A stretch of 64,000 nucleotides of DNA from JALOKP01 sp963800865 (GTDB lineage Bacteria; Acidobacteriota; Polarisedimenticolia; J045). Position numbers and translations under genes: made by a program. The notes under the pieces are model-generated. The model searched no databases. It saw only the letters and a list, made by a program, of their open reading frames with translations, and was not told the DNA's origin. The stretch spans positions 1,302,001 through 1,366,000 of the forward strand of contig CAWDCL010000004.1 of the NCBI GenBank assembly GCA_963800865.1, given 5' to 3'. Shown piece by piece: positions 16,773-26,458 of this stretch. Position 1 is the stretch's first letter; every line of letters starts with the position of its first letter.

Positions 16773-19610
16773 ATGTCCGTCCAGGAAACGCCTCGCGGTC
16801 CCGACAGCACGCCGCGCACCCCGATGGGCGCGAGCGCGGGCACCCATTCGAGCGGCCCGGCTCCGTGCCGCAATCGAGGCGGTTTCGCGCCCGGTCCGGG
16901 CCTGGTCGTCGAACGCCGGTTCACGGAACCCGGCGATCACCCGTTCGACCGGATCGAGTGGGATCGGCGCACGGCCGGAATCAGCACCGAGAAGGGCGAG
17001 GCCGTCTTCGAGCAGGAGAACGTCGAGGTCCCGCGGGCCTGGTCGCAGACGGCGACCAACATCGTCGCCCAGAAGTACTTCCGCGGCACGCTCGGGACGC
17101 CGCAGCGCGAGCACTCGGTGCGCCAGTTGATCGGCCGCGTCGTCGGCGCGATCGCGCACTGGGGCGACGAGGGGGGCTACTTCCGCTCCGAGGTCGACCG
17201 CGACGCGTTCCGCGACGAGCTGACCCACCTGCTCGTGCACCAGATGATGAGCTTCAATTCGCCGGTCTGGTTCAACTGCGGCGATCGAGGAGCACCCGCA
17301 GGTCTCGGCCTGCTTCATCAACAGCGTGCAGGACTCGATGACCTCGATCCTCGAGCTCGCCAAGACCGAGGGGATGCTGTTCAAGTTCGGGTCGGGTACC
17401 GGGAGCAACCTGTCGGCGATCCGCTCCTCGCGCGAGGCCCTGTCGGGCGGCGGAACCGCGTCCGGCCCGGTCTCGTTCATGAAGGGCTACGACGCGTTCG
17501 CCGGCGTGATCAAGTCGGGCGGCAAGACGCGGCGCGCGGCGAAGATGGTGATCCTGAACGCGGACCACCCCGACATCGTCGACTTCATCGACAGCAAGGC
17601 GCGTGAAGAGCGCAAGGCGCACGTGCTGATCGACTCCGGCTACGACCCGGCCTTCAACGCGCCGGGCGGGGCCTACGACTCGGTCTTCTTCCAGAACGCC
17701 AACCACTCGGTGCGCGTCACCGACGAGTTCATGCGCGCCGTCGCCGAGGACCGGAACTGGTCGACCCGCGCGGTGACCAGCGGCGAGCCGGTCGACACCT
17801 ACAAGGCGCGCGACATGATGCGCCGCATCTCGCAGGCGGCGTGGGAGTGCGGCGATCCCGGCCTGCAGTTCGACACCACGATCAACACCTGGCACACCTG
17901 CAAGGCCACCGGCCGGATCAACGCGCAGCAACCCCTGCTCCGAGTACATGTTCCTCGACGACACGGCGTGCAACCTGGCCTCGCTGAACCTGATGAAGTT
18001 CGTCCACCCCGACGGCCGGTTCGACGTCGAGGCGTTCCGTCACGCGGTCGGCATCACCCTCCTGGCGCAGGAGATCGTCGTCGACAGCGCGAGCTACCCG
18101 ACCGCGCGGATCGGCGAGAACTCGTTCGCCTTCCGGCCGCTGGGGCTGGGCTACGCCAACCTCGGCGCGATGCTGATGTCGCTCGGCCTGCCGTACGACT
18201 CGGAGGCGGGGCGGGCCGCGGCGGCGGCCGTGACCGCGCTGATGTGCGGCGAGGCCTACGCCACCTCGGCGCGCTGCGCGCGGGACCACGGCGGGCCGTT
18301 CGCGGCCTTCCCCCAGAACCGCGCCCCGATGCTCGAGGTCATCGCGCGTCACCGGCTGCACGCGGAGGCGCTCCCGGAGGACCTGGCCCCGCGCGCGATC
18401 CTGACCGCGGCGCGCGACGCCTGGCGGCAGGCCGAGGAACTCGGGGCCCAGCACGGGATCCGCAACTCGCAGGTCACGGTGCTCGCGCCGACCGGCACGA
18501 TCGCCTTCATGATGGACTGCGACACCACCGGCATCGAGCCCGACATCGCGCTCGTCAAGTACAAGAAGCTCGTCGGCGGCGGGTTGATCAAGATCGTCAA
18601 CAACACGGTCCCGGTCTCGCTGCGGCGGCTCAACTACTCGATCGACCAGATCCAGGAGATCCTCGACCACATCGAGGCCAACGGGACGATCGAGGGGGCG
18701 CCGCACCTGCGCGAGGAGCACGTCCCGGTCTTCGACTGCGCCTTCCGCGCGCCGAACGGCTCGCGCTCGATCGCCTGGATGGGCCACCTCAAGATGATGG
18801 CCGCGGCGCAGCCGTTCCTGTCCGGCGCGATCAGCAAGACGGTGAACCTGCCCGAGGACGCGACCGTCGAGGACGTCGAGAAGGCCTACATCGAGGCCTG
18901 GCGGATGGGCCTGAAGGCGGTCGCGATCTACCGCGACGGCTGCAAGCGGACCCAGCCGCTGACCACGAGCTCCGGCACGGGTGACGCCCAGGAGAAGATC
19001 ACGGCCGTCGAGTACCGGCCGATGCGCCGCCGCCTCCCGGACGAGCGGCCGGCCGTGACGCACAAGTTCTCGGTCGCCGGCCACGAGGGGTACATCACGG
19101 TCGGGCTCTACCCCGAGACGCGGCAGCCGGGCGAGATCTTCGTCGCTGATGGCCAAGCAGGGCTCGGTCGTCTCCGGGCTGATGGACGCGTTCGCCACGG
19201 CGATCTCGCTGGCGCTGCAGTACGGGGTGCCGCTCAAGGTGCTGGTCGACAAGTACAGTCACATGCGCTTCGAGCCGGCGGGCTACACCAACAGCAAGGA
19301 GATCCCGATCGCGAAATCGATCGTGGACTACATCTTCCGCTGGCTGGCGCTGCGGTTCCTGCACGAGCGGGCGGACGAGAAGGCCGAGACCAAGGCTGCG
19401 GCCGGGATGGCCGTGAACGACTTCGGCGCCACCGTCGAAGAGGAGGCTGCGCGCGCCGACGCGCGGGCGACGGCGGTGGAGAACCAGGAGAAGGTGGTCT
19501 TCCGCGCCTCGTCCGATGCGCCGCCGTGCTTCGAGTGCGGCCAGATCATGGTGCGCAACGGGGCCTGCTACGCCTGCACCAATTGCGGTTCGACCTCGGG
19601 CTGCTCCTGA
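16773..19610 (+). CDS. nrdJ: adenosylcobalamin-dependent ribonucleoside-diphosphate reductase, class II (three +1 frameshifts)
   Basis: Makes deoxyribonucleotides with a B12-generated radical, independent of oxygen. The ATG at 16773 follows GGAGG. The conserved parts read NIVAQKYFRG, SFNSPVWFNCG, then after a shift HPQVSACFINSVQDSM, GSGTGSNLSAIRSS, then SNPCSEYMFLDDTACNLASLN (carrying the N-x-C-x-E active site), TGTIAFMMDCDTTGIEP, and after a last shift MAKQGSVVSGLMDAFA. The C-terminal Cys-rich tail (CFECGQ to CTNCGSTSGCS) is typical of long NrdJ. Shifts near 17,279, 17,930 and 19,147 each need removal of one extra G or C. An essential gene of this kind is very unlikely to be dead, so these are probably assembly errors. 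It has its own promoter and terminator. Confidence 0.93.
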
Positions 19611-19663
19611 CGCCCGCCCGTTTCTCGATCCTCGCCGGGCTCTCCTCCCGGCGCCCCCCAGGG

Positions 19664-19701
19664 GAGGGAGCCGCCGGTGCGCCGGCGGCTCCCTCTCTTT
19701 T
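19664..19701 (+). terminator. rho-independent terminator of nrdJ
   Basis: GAGGGAGCCGCCGG-tgcg-CCGGCGGCTCCCTC is a perfect 14-bp stem followed by TCTTTT, 54 bases past the nrdJ stop codon. Confidence 0.9.
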
Positions 19702-19840
19702 CGGGAGGCCCCGATCGACCGCGTTTGGTTTCATGACGAATCCGTCAGGAGGTGTACCAAAACCGGGCACGGCATCCTCCATCTCCGCGTGATCGAACCG
19801 TAAGCGTCCTGTATTCAAGATGTTACTGAAAGGCCCTGGA

Positions 19841-19936
19841 TGGCACGCAGGATGCTCTATCCGGGGTGCCAGCGGACGGGAGACTGCGGGCGCCGGGATG
19901 GTCCCGGAAGCTTGCGGGTCGGGCTCTCCCGTCCGC
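19841..19936. ncRNA. candidate structured RNA, two nested hairpins
   Basis: Between the nrdJ terminator and the XRE regulator there is no gene, but two nested helices adjoin. TGGCAC (19841-19846) pairs with GTGCCA (19866-19871) around GGAT/ATCC. GCGGACGGGAG (19872-19882) pairs with CTCCCGTCCGC (19926-19936) around CCGGGA/TCCCGG. An independent terminator with a T run on the minus strand follows at 19953-19981. The class and strand are unknown; in a 70% G+C genome some pairing is expected by chance, but an 11-bp perfect stem at 43-base spacing with a second helix directly abutting is notable. Confidence 0.35.
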
Positions 19937-19952
19937 CCCTTTACCACGGCAG

Positions 19953-19981
19953 AAAAAAGCGGCGGCCGCGAGGCCGCCGCT
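19953..19981 (-). terminator. rho-independent terminator of the XRE-cupin gene
   Basis: AGCGGCGGCC-gcga-GGCCGCCGCT with six A on its left side, so on the minus strand the hairpin is followed by TTTTTT. It lies 54 bases past the regulator's stop. A shorter T run on the right makes it partly bidirectional. Confidence 0.88.
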
Positions 19982-20034
19982 TCACTTTTCGCGCTGCCGG
20001 AAAGGCCGGACGGTGAACCCCGCCCGGGCCGCCG

Positions 20035-20682
20035 TCATTCGTGATCGTGCGCCATCGCGGAGAACATCCCGGGCGCGATCCGCACGACCTGGCCGAGGCT
20101 CACCGTGATCAGGCGGCCGGCGGTGATCGCCCGGATCTGGTGCGGCGTGTGCTGGGGGACGGTCACGCTCAGCACGTTCCCGTCGGCGGAGATCTGGTGC
20201 GGGGTATCGCCGACCATGATCTCGAAGCTCCCCTCGACCGCGATGAAGACCTGCGGGACCTTGTGGGCGTGGGTCGAGAAGCGCGCGTCGGCGGCCTTGG
20301 CGCGCAGCAACGCGACCTGGAAGCTGCCGTCGGGCGAGGTCGAGAGGTGGCGCAGGCTGTAGTCCGGCGACTCGAAGACGTCCTTGCGGGCCTCGATGAA
20401 CGGCTGGTTGAACTCCTCGGTCGGCGTCAGGTCGTCGAAGATCGAGTGGAAGAAGTGGCGCGTGTCATCGGAAGCCCGCGCCCGGTAAGCCGCGAAGAGC
20501 AGCTCCCTCCGGTCGAGGCCGAGCGCGTCGGCCAGCCGCAGCACCACGCCGTCTCCGGGGATCTTCCCGTCGTTCTCGATCTGCACGATGTAAGGCTGCG
20601 TGACGGCGACTTTCTCGGCCAGCTGTTTCTTGTTGAGTCCCAGGCGTTCGCGATGGAAACGGACGATCTCGGCAAAGGTCAT
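20035..20682 (-). CDS. XRE-family regulator with C-terminal cupin-like domain
   Basis: A 215-residue predicted transcription factor. Residues 4-58 form a lambda-repressor-type helix-turn-helix (LGLNKKQLAEKVAVTQPYIVQIENDGKIP). The C-terminal half (from about 135) resembles a one-domain cupin: FSTHAHKVPQVFIAVEGSFEIMVGD and VPQHTPHQIRAI, with several His residues that could bind a metal. Such proteins sense a small ligand and usually control neighbouring catabolic genes, but the target is not evident; hutH on the same strand starts a separate unit. GAGGGGGG precedes the ATG. It has its own promoter and terminator, so it is monocistronic. Confidence 0.85.
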   Translation of the reverse strand: MTFAEIVRFHRERLGLNKKQLAEKVAVTQPYIVQIENDGKIPGDGVVLRLADALGLDRRELLFAAYRARASDDTRHFFHSIFDDLTPTEEFNQPFIEARKDVFESPDYSLRHLSTSPDGSFQVALLRAKAADARFSTHAHKVPQVFIAVEGSFEIMVGDTPHQISADGNVLSVTVPQHTPHQIRAITAGRLITVSLGQVVRIAPGMFSAMAHDHE

Positions 20683-20724
20683 GGCGGCGACCCCCCTCGG
20701 GGAAACTGTTGGTAAGGCACTAGC

Positions 20725-20754
20725 AAGTTAGCTGAATACCGCGCAATGAGTCAA
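20725..20754 (-). promoter_or_regulatory. promoter of the XRE-cupin regulator
   Basis: Minus strand TTGACT, 18-base spacer, TAACTT. A repeated TAGCAA/TTAGCT pattern around the -10 could be the regulator's own operator; this part is speculative. Confidence 0.55.
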
Positions 20755-20904
20755 GCCTCGTCAGACGAGAAAATTAGGCAGCCGGGTAAGCCCCGGACGG
20801 GGCGGGATTACGAGACAATCCAGTCGCCTAAGTCAGGCGTCAGCTGCCCGGGACTCCGGCCCGCGTCTGCACCCCGCCGGCGATCCGGCGAACGCCTCGC
20901 GACA

Positions 20905-22443
20905 CTAGCGGACGGCCAGCCCCTCGCGCCGGGCTGCTTCGACGACCGCTCCCCGGCGGACGAGTCCGGCCATCGACTCGATCGCCCCGTGCGGAGGGAA
21001 GTCGCGGCCCGGAAGCGGGACCTGGCGCGTGATCGACCGGGCAACGGCCTCCAGGGCCGCCGAGGAGCGCAGGGGGCGGCGGAACCGCAACCCCGAGATC
21101 CCGGCAAGCAATTCGATCGCGACCAGTTTCTCGAGCCGGTCGAGCACCTCGCGGAACTTGCGCGCGCACCAGGGGGCCATCGAGACGTGATCCTCCTGGT
21201 TGCCGGAGGTCGGGATCGAGTCGACCGAGCCCGGGTGGGCCAGCGTCTTGCACTCCGAGACGAGGGCCGCCGCCGTGACCTGCGCCATCATCAGGCCCGA
21301 CTCGAGTCCCGGCCGCGCCGCCAGGAACGCAGGCAGCCCCGAGACGAGCGGATTGACCAGGCGATCGGTCCGGCGCTCGGCGATCGAGCCGAGGCTGGTC
21401 ATCGCGAGGCAGGCGTAGTCGAGGGCCGCGGCGAGCGGCGCGGCGTGGAAGTTGCCGCCCGAGAGGATCGCCCCGTCGCGCGCGAAGACCAGCGGATTGT
21501 CGGTCGAGGCGTTGATCTCGATCGTGAGCACGCGCCGCAGCTGCGCCAGCGCGTCGCGGGCCGCGCCGTGGACCTGCGGCGTGCAGCGCATCGAGTAGGC
21601 GTCCTGGACCCGCTCGCAGCCGGCGTGCGAGGCGAGCAGCCGGCTCCCGGCCAGGAGCGCGAAGAGGTTGGCGGCGGAGACGGCCTGGCCCGGGTGCGGC
21701 CGCGCGGCCTGGATCCGCCGGTCGAAGGCGCGCTGCGAGCCGAGCAGGACGTCGATCGAGAGCGCGGCCGCGACGTCGGCCGTGCGGGCCAGGTTCTCGG
21801 CGCGGAGCAGGGCCAGCGTCCCGACCGCGGCCCCGAACTGCGTCCCGTTGACGAGCGACAGCCCCTCCTTGGCGGCGAGCGTCGGCGGGACCAGGCCCGC
21901 GGCGGCCAGCGCGCGGCGCGCCGGGACGACGCCGCGCGGCCCGAGGACTTCCCCCTCGCCGATCGCCGCCAGCGCGACGTGAGCCAGCGGAGCGAGATCC
22001 CCGCTGGCCCCGACCGAGCCCTGCTCCGGCACCGCCGGCAGGAGGTCGTGTTCGAGCATCGCCAGCAGGTGCCGGGCGATCAGGGGACGCACGCCGCTGG
22101 CGCCGCGCGCCAGGACGTTGGCGCGCAGCAGGAGCAGCGCGCGCACCGTTTCGGGGGCCGCGAGCGGCCCGACGCCGGCGGCGTGGGACCGGATGAGGTT
22201 GAGCTGCAGCGCGGCGAGGTCGCCCGACGGGATCTTGCTCGTGGCCAGCTTGCCGAAACCGGTATTGACGCCGTACGCCGTCTCGCCGCGCGCGACGACA
22301 CGCTCGACGACCGCGCGCGAAGCGCGCATCCGGGCGGCCGCCGCGGGGGCGAGACGAGCGCGGGCCTCCCGCGCCGCGACCCGCCCGACCGCCTCCGGGG
22401 TCAACGACTCGCCGTCGACCACGATCGTGCGCCTGGGGGGCAT
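20905..22443 (-). CDS. hutH: histidine ammonia-lyase
   Basis: Removes ammonia from L-histidine to give urocanate, the first step of histidine use. The 512-residue length matches the family. The self-processed cofactor site Ala-Ser-Gly lies at 146-148 in GSVGASGDLAPLAH. Also present are YGVNTGFGKLA, QLNLIRSHAAGVG, NGTQFG, QDAYSMRCTPQVHG, STDNPLVF, GGNFH and the C-terminal SIPTSGNQEDHVSM. The ATG at 22443 has GGAGG upstream. It is divergent from purA (120 bases apart) and separate from the hutU remnant at the window start, which is encoded on the other strand about 20 kb away. Confidence 0.97.
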   Translation of the reverse strand: MPPRRTIVVDGESLTPEAVGRVAAREARARLAPAAAARMRASRAVVERVVARGETAYGVNTGFGKLATSKIPSGDLAALQLNLIRSHAAGVGPLAAPETVRALLLLRANVLARGASGVRPLIARHLLAMLEHDLLPAVPEQGSVGASGDLAPLAHVALAAIGEGEVLGPRGVVPARRALAAAGLVPPTLAAKEGLSLVNGTQFGAAVGTLALLRAENLARTADVAAALSIDVLLGSQRAFDRRIQAARPHPGQAVSAANLFALLAGSRLLASHAGCERVQDAYSMRCTPQVHGAARDALAQLRRVLTIEINASTDNPLVFARDGAILSGGNFHAAPLAAALDYACLAMTSLGSIAERRTDRLVNPLVSGLPAFLAARPGLESGLMMAQVTAAALVSECKTLAHPGSVDSIPTSGNQEDHVSMAPWCARKFREVLDRLEKLVAIELLAGISGLRFRRPLRSSAALEAVARSITRQVPLPGRDFPPHGAIESMAGLVRRGAVVEAARREGLAVR

Positions 22444-22486
22444 CGGTTCCTCCGGTCTCGCGCCCGCGCCGCGACCTCCGCGCGGC

Positions 22487-22516
22487 CCGACAGGATACGG
22501 GATCTGCGGATATACT
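22487..22516 (+). promoter_or_regulatory. purA promoter
   Basis: CCGACA, 18-base spacer, TATACT. The -10 differs from consensus at one base; the -35 is weak. Predicted start near 22523, about 40 bases before the GTG of purA. Confidence 0.55.
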
Positions 22517-22563
22517 GCCCCGCTTTGGGGCCGCCTCCGCGGCCCGCGCCGGAGCCTTGAAGC

Positions 22564-23880
22564 GTGTCGAACCTCGCGGTCATCGGGGCCCAGTGGGGCG
22601 ACGAGGGGAAGGGGAAGATCGTCGACTTCCTCGCCCCGCACTTCTCCATCGTGGCCCGCTACCAGGGCGGCCCGAACGCCGGCCACACCGTGGTCTTCGG
22701 CGGCGTGCGCCACGCGCTGCACCACATCCCGTCCGGGATCTTCCACGACGGCGTGCTCTGCCTGATCGGCGGCGGCGCACTGGTCGACCCGGACAAGATC
22801 CTCGAGGAGCTCGACGGGCTGCGTGCGGCGGGGATCACGCCCGAGGGCCGGCTGCGGATCTCTTCGCGCGCGCACGTGATCCTCCCGCTGCACCGCGAGC
22901 TGGACGCGGCCAAGGAGCTGCGCCTCGGCGCAGCGGCGATCGGCACGACCAAGAAGGGGATCGGCCCGGCCTACGGTGCGAAGGTGGAGCGCTGGGGCGT
23001 GCGGCTGATCGACCTCGCCGACCCGCCCGAGGTGGCCGACCGGCTGCAGCACGCGCTCGATGCCGGGCTCGCCGACTGGTTGCGGGTGCTCGACGCGAAG
23101 ATCCCCGACCTCGGCCAGGTCCAGCGGCAGGCCGCGGCGTGGTGGGAGCGGCTCGCACCGTTCGCCGGGAACGTGCGCGGCGCGCTCTCCGGAGCGCTCC
23201 GCAGCGGCGCCCCGATCCTCTTCGAAGGCGCGCAGGGGGCGCTGCTCGACATCGACTTCGGCACCTACCCGTTCGTCACCTCGTCGAGCACGATGGCCGG
23301 CGGGATCCCGGCCGGCCTCGGCGTGCCGCCGCGGGCCGTGGAGAAGGTCGTCGGGGTATCCAAGGCCTACGCCACGCGCGTCGGAAGCGGGCCGTTCCCG
23401 ACCGAGGACACCGGCGCGATCGGCGCGACGCTGCGCGAGCGCGGCCACGAGTTCGGGACCACCACCGGCCGGCCGCGGCGCTGCGGCTGGTTCGACGCGG
23501 TCGCGATGCGGCTGGCGGTCGAGGTCAGCGGGCTCGACGCGATCGCGCTGACCAAGTTCGACGTGCTGTCGGGGCTCGACCCGATCCGCCTCGCCGTGGC
23601 CTACGAGATCGACGGCGAGCGCCGGACCGAGATGCCGCTGACCGCGAAGGAGCTGGCGCGGGCGATCCCGGTCTATGAAGACTGGCCGGGGTGGGCCGAG
23701 GAAGTGCGCGGCGCGCGCCGCCTGGCGGACCTGCCGCGCGCGGCCCGCCGGGTGATCGATCGGATCGCCGAGATCTCGGGGACGCCGGTCGGGATGGTCT
23801 CGACCGGACCGGACCGCGAGGAGACGATCGTGGTCGAGGGGCTGGTCCAGGAGCTCGTGGAGGCCCGGGGGGGCCGGTGA
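22564..23880 (+). CDS. purA: adenylosuccinate synthetase
   Basis: Joins IMP and aspartate using GTP, the first committed step to AMP. The 438-residue protein has the GTP-binding start GAQWGDEGKGKIVD, YQGGPNAGHTV, GTTKKGIGPAYG, FEGAQGALLDIDFGTYPFVTSS, and TRVGSGPFPTE, followed by TTGRPRRCGWFD. The GTG start at 22564 is the only one that gives the family N-terminus; its ribosome site is weak. The stop overlaps the GTG of a small DUF2007-like gene. Confidence 0.97.
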   Translation: MSNLAVIGAQWGDEGKGKIVDFLAPHFSIVARYQGGPNAGHTVVFGGVRHALHHIPSGIFHDGVLCLIGGGALVDPDKILEELDGLRAAGITPEGRLRISSRAHVILPLHRELDAAKELRLGAAAIGTTKKGIGPAYGAKVERWGVRLIDLADPPEVADRLQHALDAGLADWLRVLDAKIPDLGQVQRQAAAWWERLAPFAGNVRGALSGALRSGAPILFEGAQGALLDIDFGTYPFVTSSSTMAGGIPAGLGVPPRAVEKVVGVSKAYATRVGSGPFPTEDTGAIGATLRERGHEFGTTTGRPRRCGWFDAVAMRLAVEVSGLDAIALTKFDVLSGLDPIRLAVAYEIDGERRTEMPLTAKELARAIPVYEDWPGWAEEVRGARRLADLPRAARRVIDRIAEISGTPVGMVSTGPDREETIVVEGLVQELVEARGGR

Positions 23881-24080
23881 GCGCCGAGGAGTCGACGCTT
23901 CCCTGCGCGCTGGTCGAGGGGCGCGACGCGGCGGAGTGGGTCGTGTCGCGGCTCGCGGAGGCCGGGATCGAGGCCACGCTGCACGAGCCCGGCGAGCGCT
24001 TCCACGACGTCGGGCCCGGCCGGTTCGAGGTCCGGGTTCCGGCGACGCAGGTCGCGCGGGCCCGCGTGCTGCTGGGCTGA
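23877..24080 (+). CDS. small DUF2007-like protein
   Basis: A 67-residue protein whose GTG overlaps the purA stop (GTGA), so its translation is coupled to purA. The pattern CALVEGRDAAEWVVSRLAEAGIEATL...FEVRVPATQVARARVLL matches DUF2007, a small domain proposed to act in signalling, with a beta-alpha-beta start and a last helix carrying the Ala-Arg-x-Leu-Leu ending. Function is not established. Confidence 0.75.
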   Translation: MSAEESTLPCALVEGRDAAEWVVSRLAEAGIEATLHEPGERFHDVGPGRFEVRVPATQVARARVLLG

Positions 24081-24094
24081 CGCCCGCCCGGTCT

Positions 24095-24907
24095 TCAGAA
24101 GATCTCGGCGAAGAAGTCCCTCATCGCGCGCCAGGAGCGCTTCGCGGCCGCCTCGTTGTAGGCCGCGCCGCGCGAGGGGTCGACGCCGGCCTTGGGGTTC
24201 GTGAACGCGTGGACGGCGCCGCCGTATGCGACCAGCTGCCAGTCGACCTTCGCGCGGCGCATCTCCTCCTCGAAGGCGGTCACCTCGGCCGGCGGCACGA
24301 GCGGATCGTCCGCGCCGTGGAGCACCAGGACCTTGCCCTTGATGGCCTTGGCGTCCGCGGGGTCCGGCGTATCGAGGCCGCCGTGGAAGCTGACGACGCC
24401 GGCGACGGGCGCCCCGCTGCGGGCCAGTTCCAGCACCGTGGTGCCGCCGAAGCAGAAGCCGATCGCGGCCAGCTTCCCCGGCGCGACCTGCGGCTGCTTC
24501 GCGAGCGTCTCGAGGCCCGCCCGGGCCCGCGCCCGCATCTCGGCCCGGTTCCCCTTGAGGGCTCCGGCGAGCCGTCCCGCTTCCTCCTGGTCCGCGGCGG
24601 TCATCCCGTTACCGTACATGTCGACCGCGAAGGCGACGTAGCCCAGCTCGGCCAGCTCCTGCGCCTTCTTCTTCGCGAAATCGCCGAGTCCCATCCAGTC
24701 GTGCACGACCAGCACGCCCGGCCGCTGGCCCGGCCTGGCGTCGTCGTAGGCGAGATAGCCGATCAGCGTCGTCTCGCCGGCCTTGTACTCGACCGCCCGG
24801 GTCACGACCGCGGCCGAGGCGGGAGGGGCCGCGAGGCCGGCGAGCAGGGCGAGAGCGGCGGCGGAGGCGAAGGCCGCAGGGGTGAGAGCGGGCAGCGGAC
24901 GGTGCAT
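24095..24907 (-). CDS. secreted dienelactone hydrolase family protein
   Basis: A 270-residue alpha/beta hydrolase. A signal peptide (residues 1-32, ending PASA) predicts export. The catalytic triad of the family is visible: Cys152 in GFCFGG, Asp200 or 201 in HGADDPLVP, and His233 in GAVHAF. HDWMGL and FAVDMYGNG are family landmarks. The ATG at 24907 has AGGAGG 5 bases upstream; the frame extends further but without support. It is convergent with the purA unit (14 bases apart). Substrate is unknown; members act on dienelactones or other small esters. Confidence 0.9.
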   Translation of the reverse strand: MHRPLPALTPAAFASAAALALLAGLAAPPASAAVVTRAVEYKAGETTLIGYLAYDDARPGQRPGVLVVHDWMGLGDFAKKKAQELAELGYVAFAVDMYGNGMTAADQEEAGRLAGALKGNRAEMRARARAGLETLAKQPQVAPGKLAAIGFCFGGTTVLELARSGAPVAGVVSFHGGLDTPDPADAKAIKGKVLVLHGADDPLVPPAEVTAFEEEMRRAKVDWQLVAYGGAVHAFTNPKAGVDPSRGAAYNEAAAKRSWRAMRDFFAEIF

Positions 24908-25020
24908 CGTTCCTCCTGGGCCGGAGCGGCGCGGTCGGTTCTTCGCCACGACGCGAACGGCGTGGCGCCGCGAGATTCCGCAGGCGGCTCCATGCTACCG
25001 CGGCGACGTTCCGGCGGCGA

Positions 25021-26130
25021 TCAGCGCGGCGTGAGCGCCGCCAGCGCCTCATCGCGCGCGGCCGCGGCGGGCAGGCCCGCGACGCTGGCGCGCAGCTGCT
25101 CGAGCGCGGCATCGAGTGCGGTGTTGCGGCCGAGGCGGTCCGCGGCTTCGACCATCGCGCGGACGTGGCCGACCGGATCCGGGTTCGAGAACTCGACCGG
25201 CCGCAGCCAGCCCGGGTCCGCGGCGATCTGTTCGGCGCTGACGGCGATCGCCCGCGCCAGCATCGGCGACCACTCGGGCTTCAGTGCGGTCTGCGGCGCG
25301 TAGCGGATCAGCTCGATGGCGCCGTGGCGGTAGCGCGGGTGCTCGTCGGTGACGGTGCGCTCGAGATCCCAGTCGAAGTTGGGCACCTGCAGCGCGCGCG
25401 CGATCACGAAGTCGCGTTCCCCGGGATCGGTGGTTTCCGGCAGGGCCGCGACGAAGACCCAGAGCGGCGCGTCTGCGCTCATCTTCGCGTAGTCCTCGCG
25501 CAGCTTGTCGATCGGCGACAACGCATCGCGGCGTGCCGATTCGATGTCGGATTCGACGCGCGCGGCCCGTGCGCGCTGCAGATCGTCGTGTTCACGGCGG
25601 GCCTGGATCACCGCGCCCCACAACACCAGCGCCAGGCCACAGAGCGCCGAGAACAGCAGCGGTGCGGCGAGTACTCTCGGCCAGCGCGCGTCCTGCAGTT
25701 GCCCGGGTGCGCTCCAGGCGCTGCGCCAGAGCAGCACGAGTGCGAGGGCCGGCGCGAGTCCGCCGCAGAACACCCCCAGCGGTGTCACCCAGGCGCCCAT
25801 GCGCTCCATCCACGCGATCAGCACGCCCACCGCGGCCGCCCCGACCCCCGCCATCACCAGCGTGGCGACCAGGCCGGCGTGCGCGCCGATCCAGGCGAGC
25901 CGGCCCTGCGCGGCGACCAGCCAGGTCGCGACCAGCAGGAGCACGCCGGCACCGATCGACGCGAACAGCGGCACCACCAGTCCCGCCGCGTTCGAGCCCC
26001 CGGGCACGCGGCCGGCGAACGCGCCGCTCATCAGGAAGCTGGCGAGGAACAGCAGGCCGGCGACGACCGCGGCCGCGGAAGCGAGGATCGGCAGCAGCAC
26101 GCGGACTCCGGCATCCGGCTTCAGCGCCAT
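25021..26130 (-). CDS. multi-pass membrane protein of unknown function
   Basis: A 369-residue protein with an N-terminal block of about six hydrophobic segments (residues 10-175) and a soluble C-terminal half that begins with a charged coiled region (REHDDLQRARAARVESDIESARRDAL). The later part has PEWSPMLARAIAVSAEQI and evenly spaced helices. I do not recognise the family. The ATG at 26130 with AGGA upstream fits the first membrane segment; the frame stays open further up but that extension lacks support. No neighbour shares its strand closely except the hydrolase gene 113 bases away. Confidence 0.7.
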   Translation of the reverse strand: MALKPDAGVRVLLPILASAAAVVAGLLFLASFLMSGAFAGRVPGGSNAAGLVVPLFASIGAGVLLLVATWLVAAQGRLAWIGAHAGLVATLVMAGVGAAAVGVLIAWMERMGAWVTPLGVFCGGLAPALALVLLWRSAWSAPGQLQDARWPRVLAAPLLFSALCGLALVLWGAVIQARREHDDLQRARAARVESDIESARRDALSPIDKLREDYAKMSADAPLWVFVAALPETTDPGERDFVIARALQVPNFDWDLERTVTDEHPRYRHGAIELIRYAPQTALKPEWSPMLARAIAVSAEQIAADPGWLRPVEFSNPDPVGHVRAMVEAADRLGRNTALDAALEQLRASVAGLPAAAARDEALAALTPR

Positions 26131-26382
26131 GGCGGTTCCTGCGGGCCCGGCTCGGGCAGCGACCGCGCGTGCCCCGGTACGAGCTGCGGGAACACGGTCC
26201 CGGGCAGCGCGCCGGGAGCCCGTTCCAGCATGGTCCGAGTCGCTCGCAGCATGGTCGGCGAGGGTAGCACCGGGATGCACCGGATCGGCCGGCGCGGCCA
26301 TGGACGCCGGGAAGGACACCCCGGTCGACACCCGGGAGGCGGCGGCTGTGGGTGATCGTGTAAACTGCTGATTCTAAAGCGT

Positions 26383-26458
26383 GGGCCGTTAGCTCAGTCG
26401 GTAGAGCAGCGGACTTTTAATCCGCCGGTCGCTGGTTCGAGTCCAGCACGGCTCACCA
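26383..26458 (+). tRNA. tRNA-Lys (anticodon TTT)
   Basis: Cloverleaf: acceptor GGGCCGT/ACGGCTC, D arm TAGCTCAGTCGGTAGAGC, anticodon loop CTTTTAA in a GCGGA/TCCGC stem, T arm GGTTCGAGTCC, A73 and encoded CCA. TAAACT about 17 bases upstream is a plausible -10. Confidence 0.97.

Noticed and set aside
16773..19610. Programmed +1 frameshifting in nrdJ
   Set aside because: Three shifts in one gene, at different sequences, and the same pattern in unrelated genes make recoding implausible; no slippery site or stop-codon context is shared.
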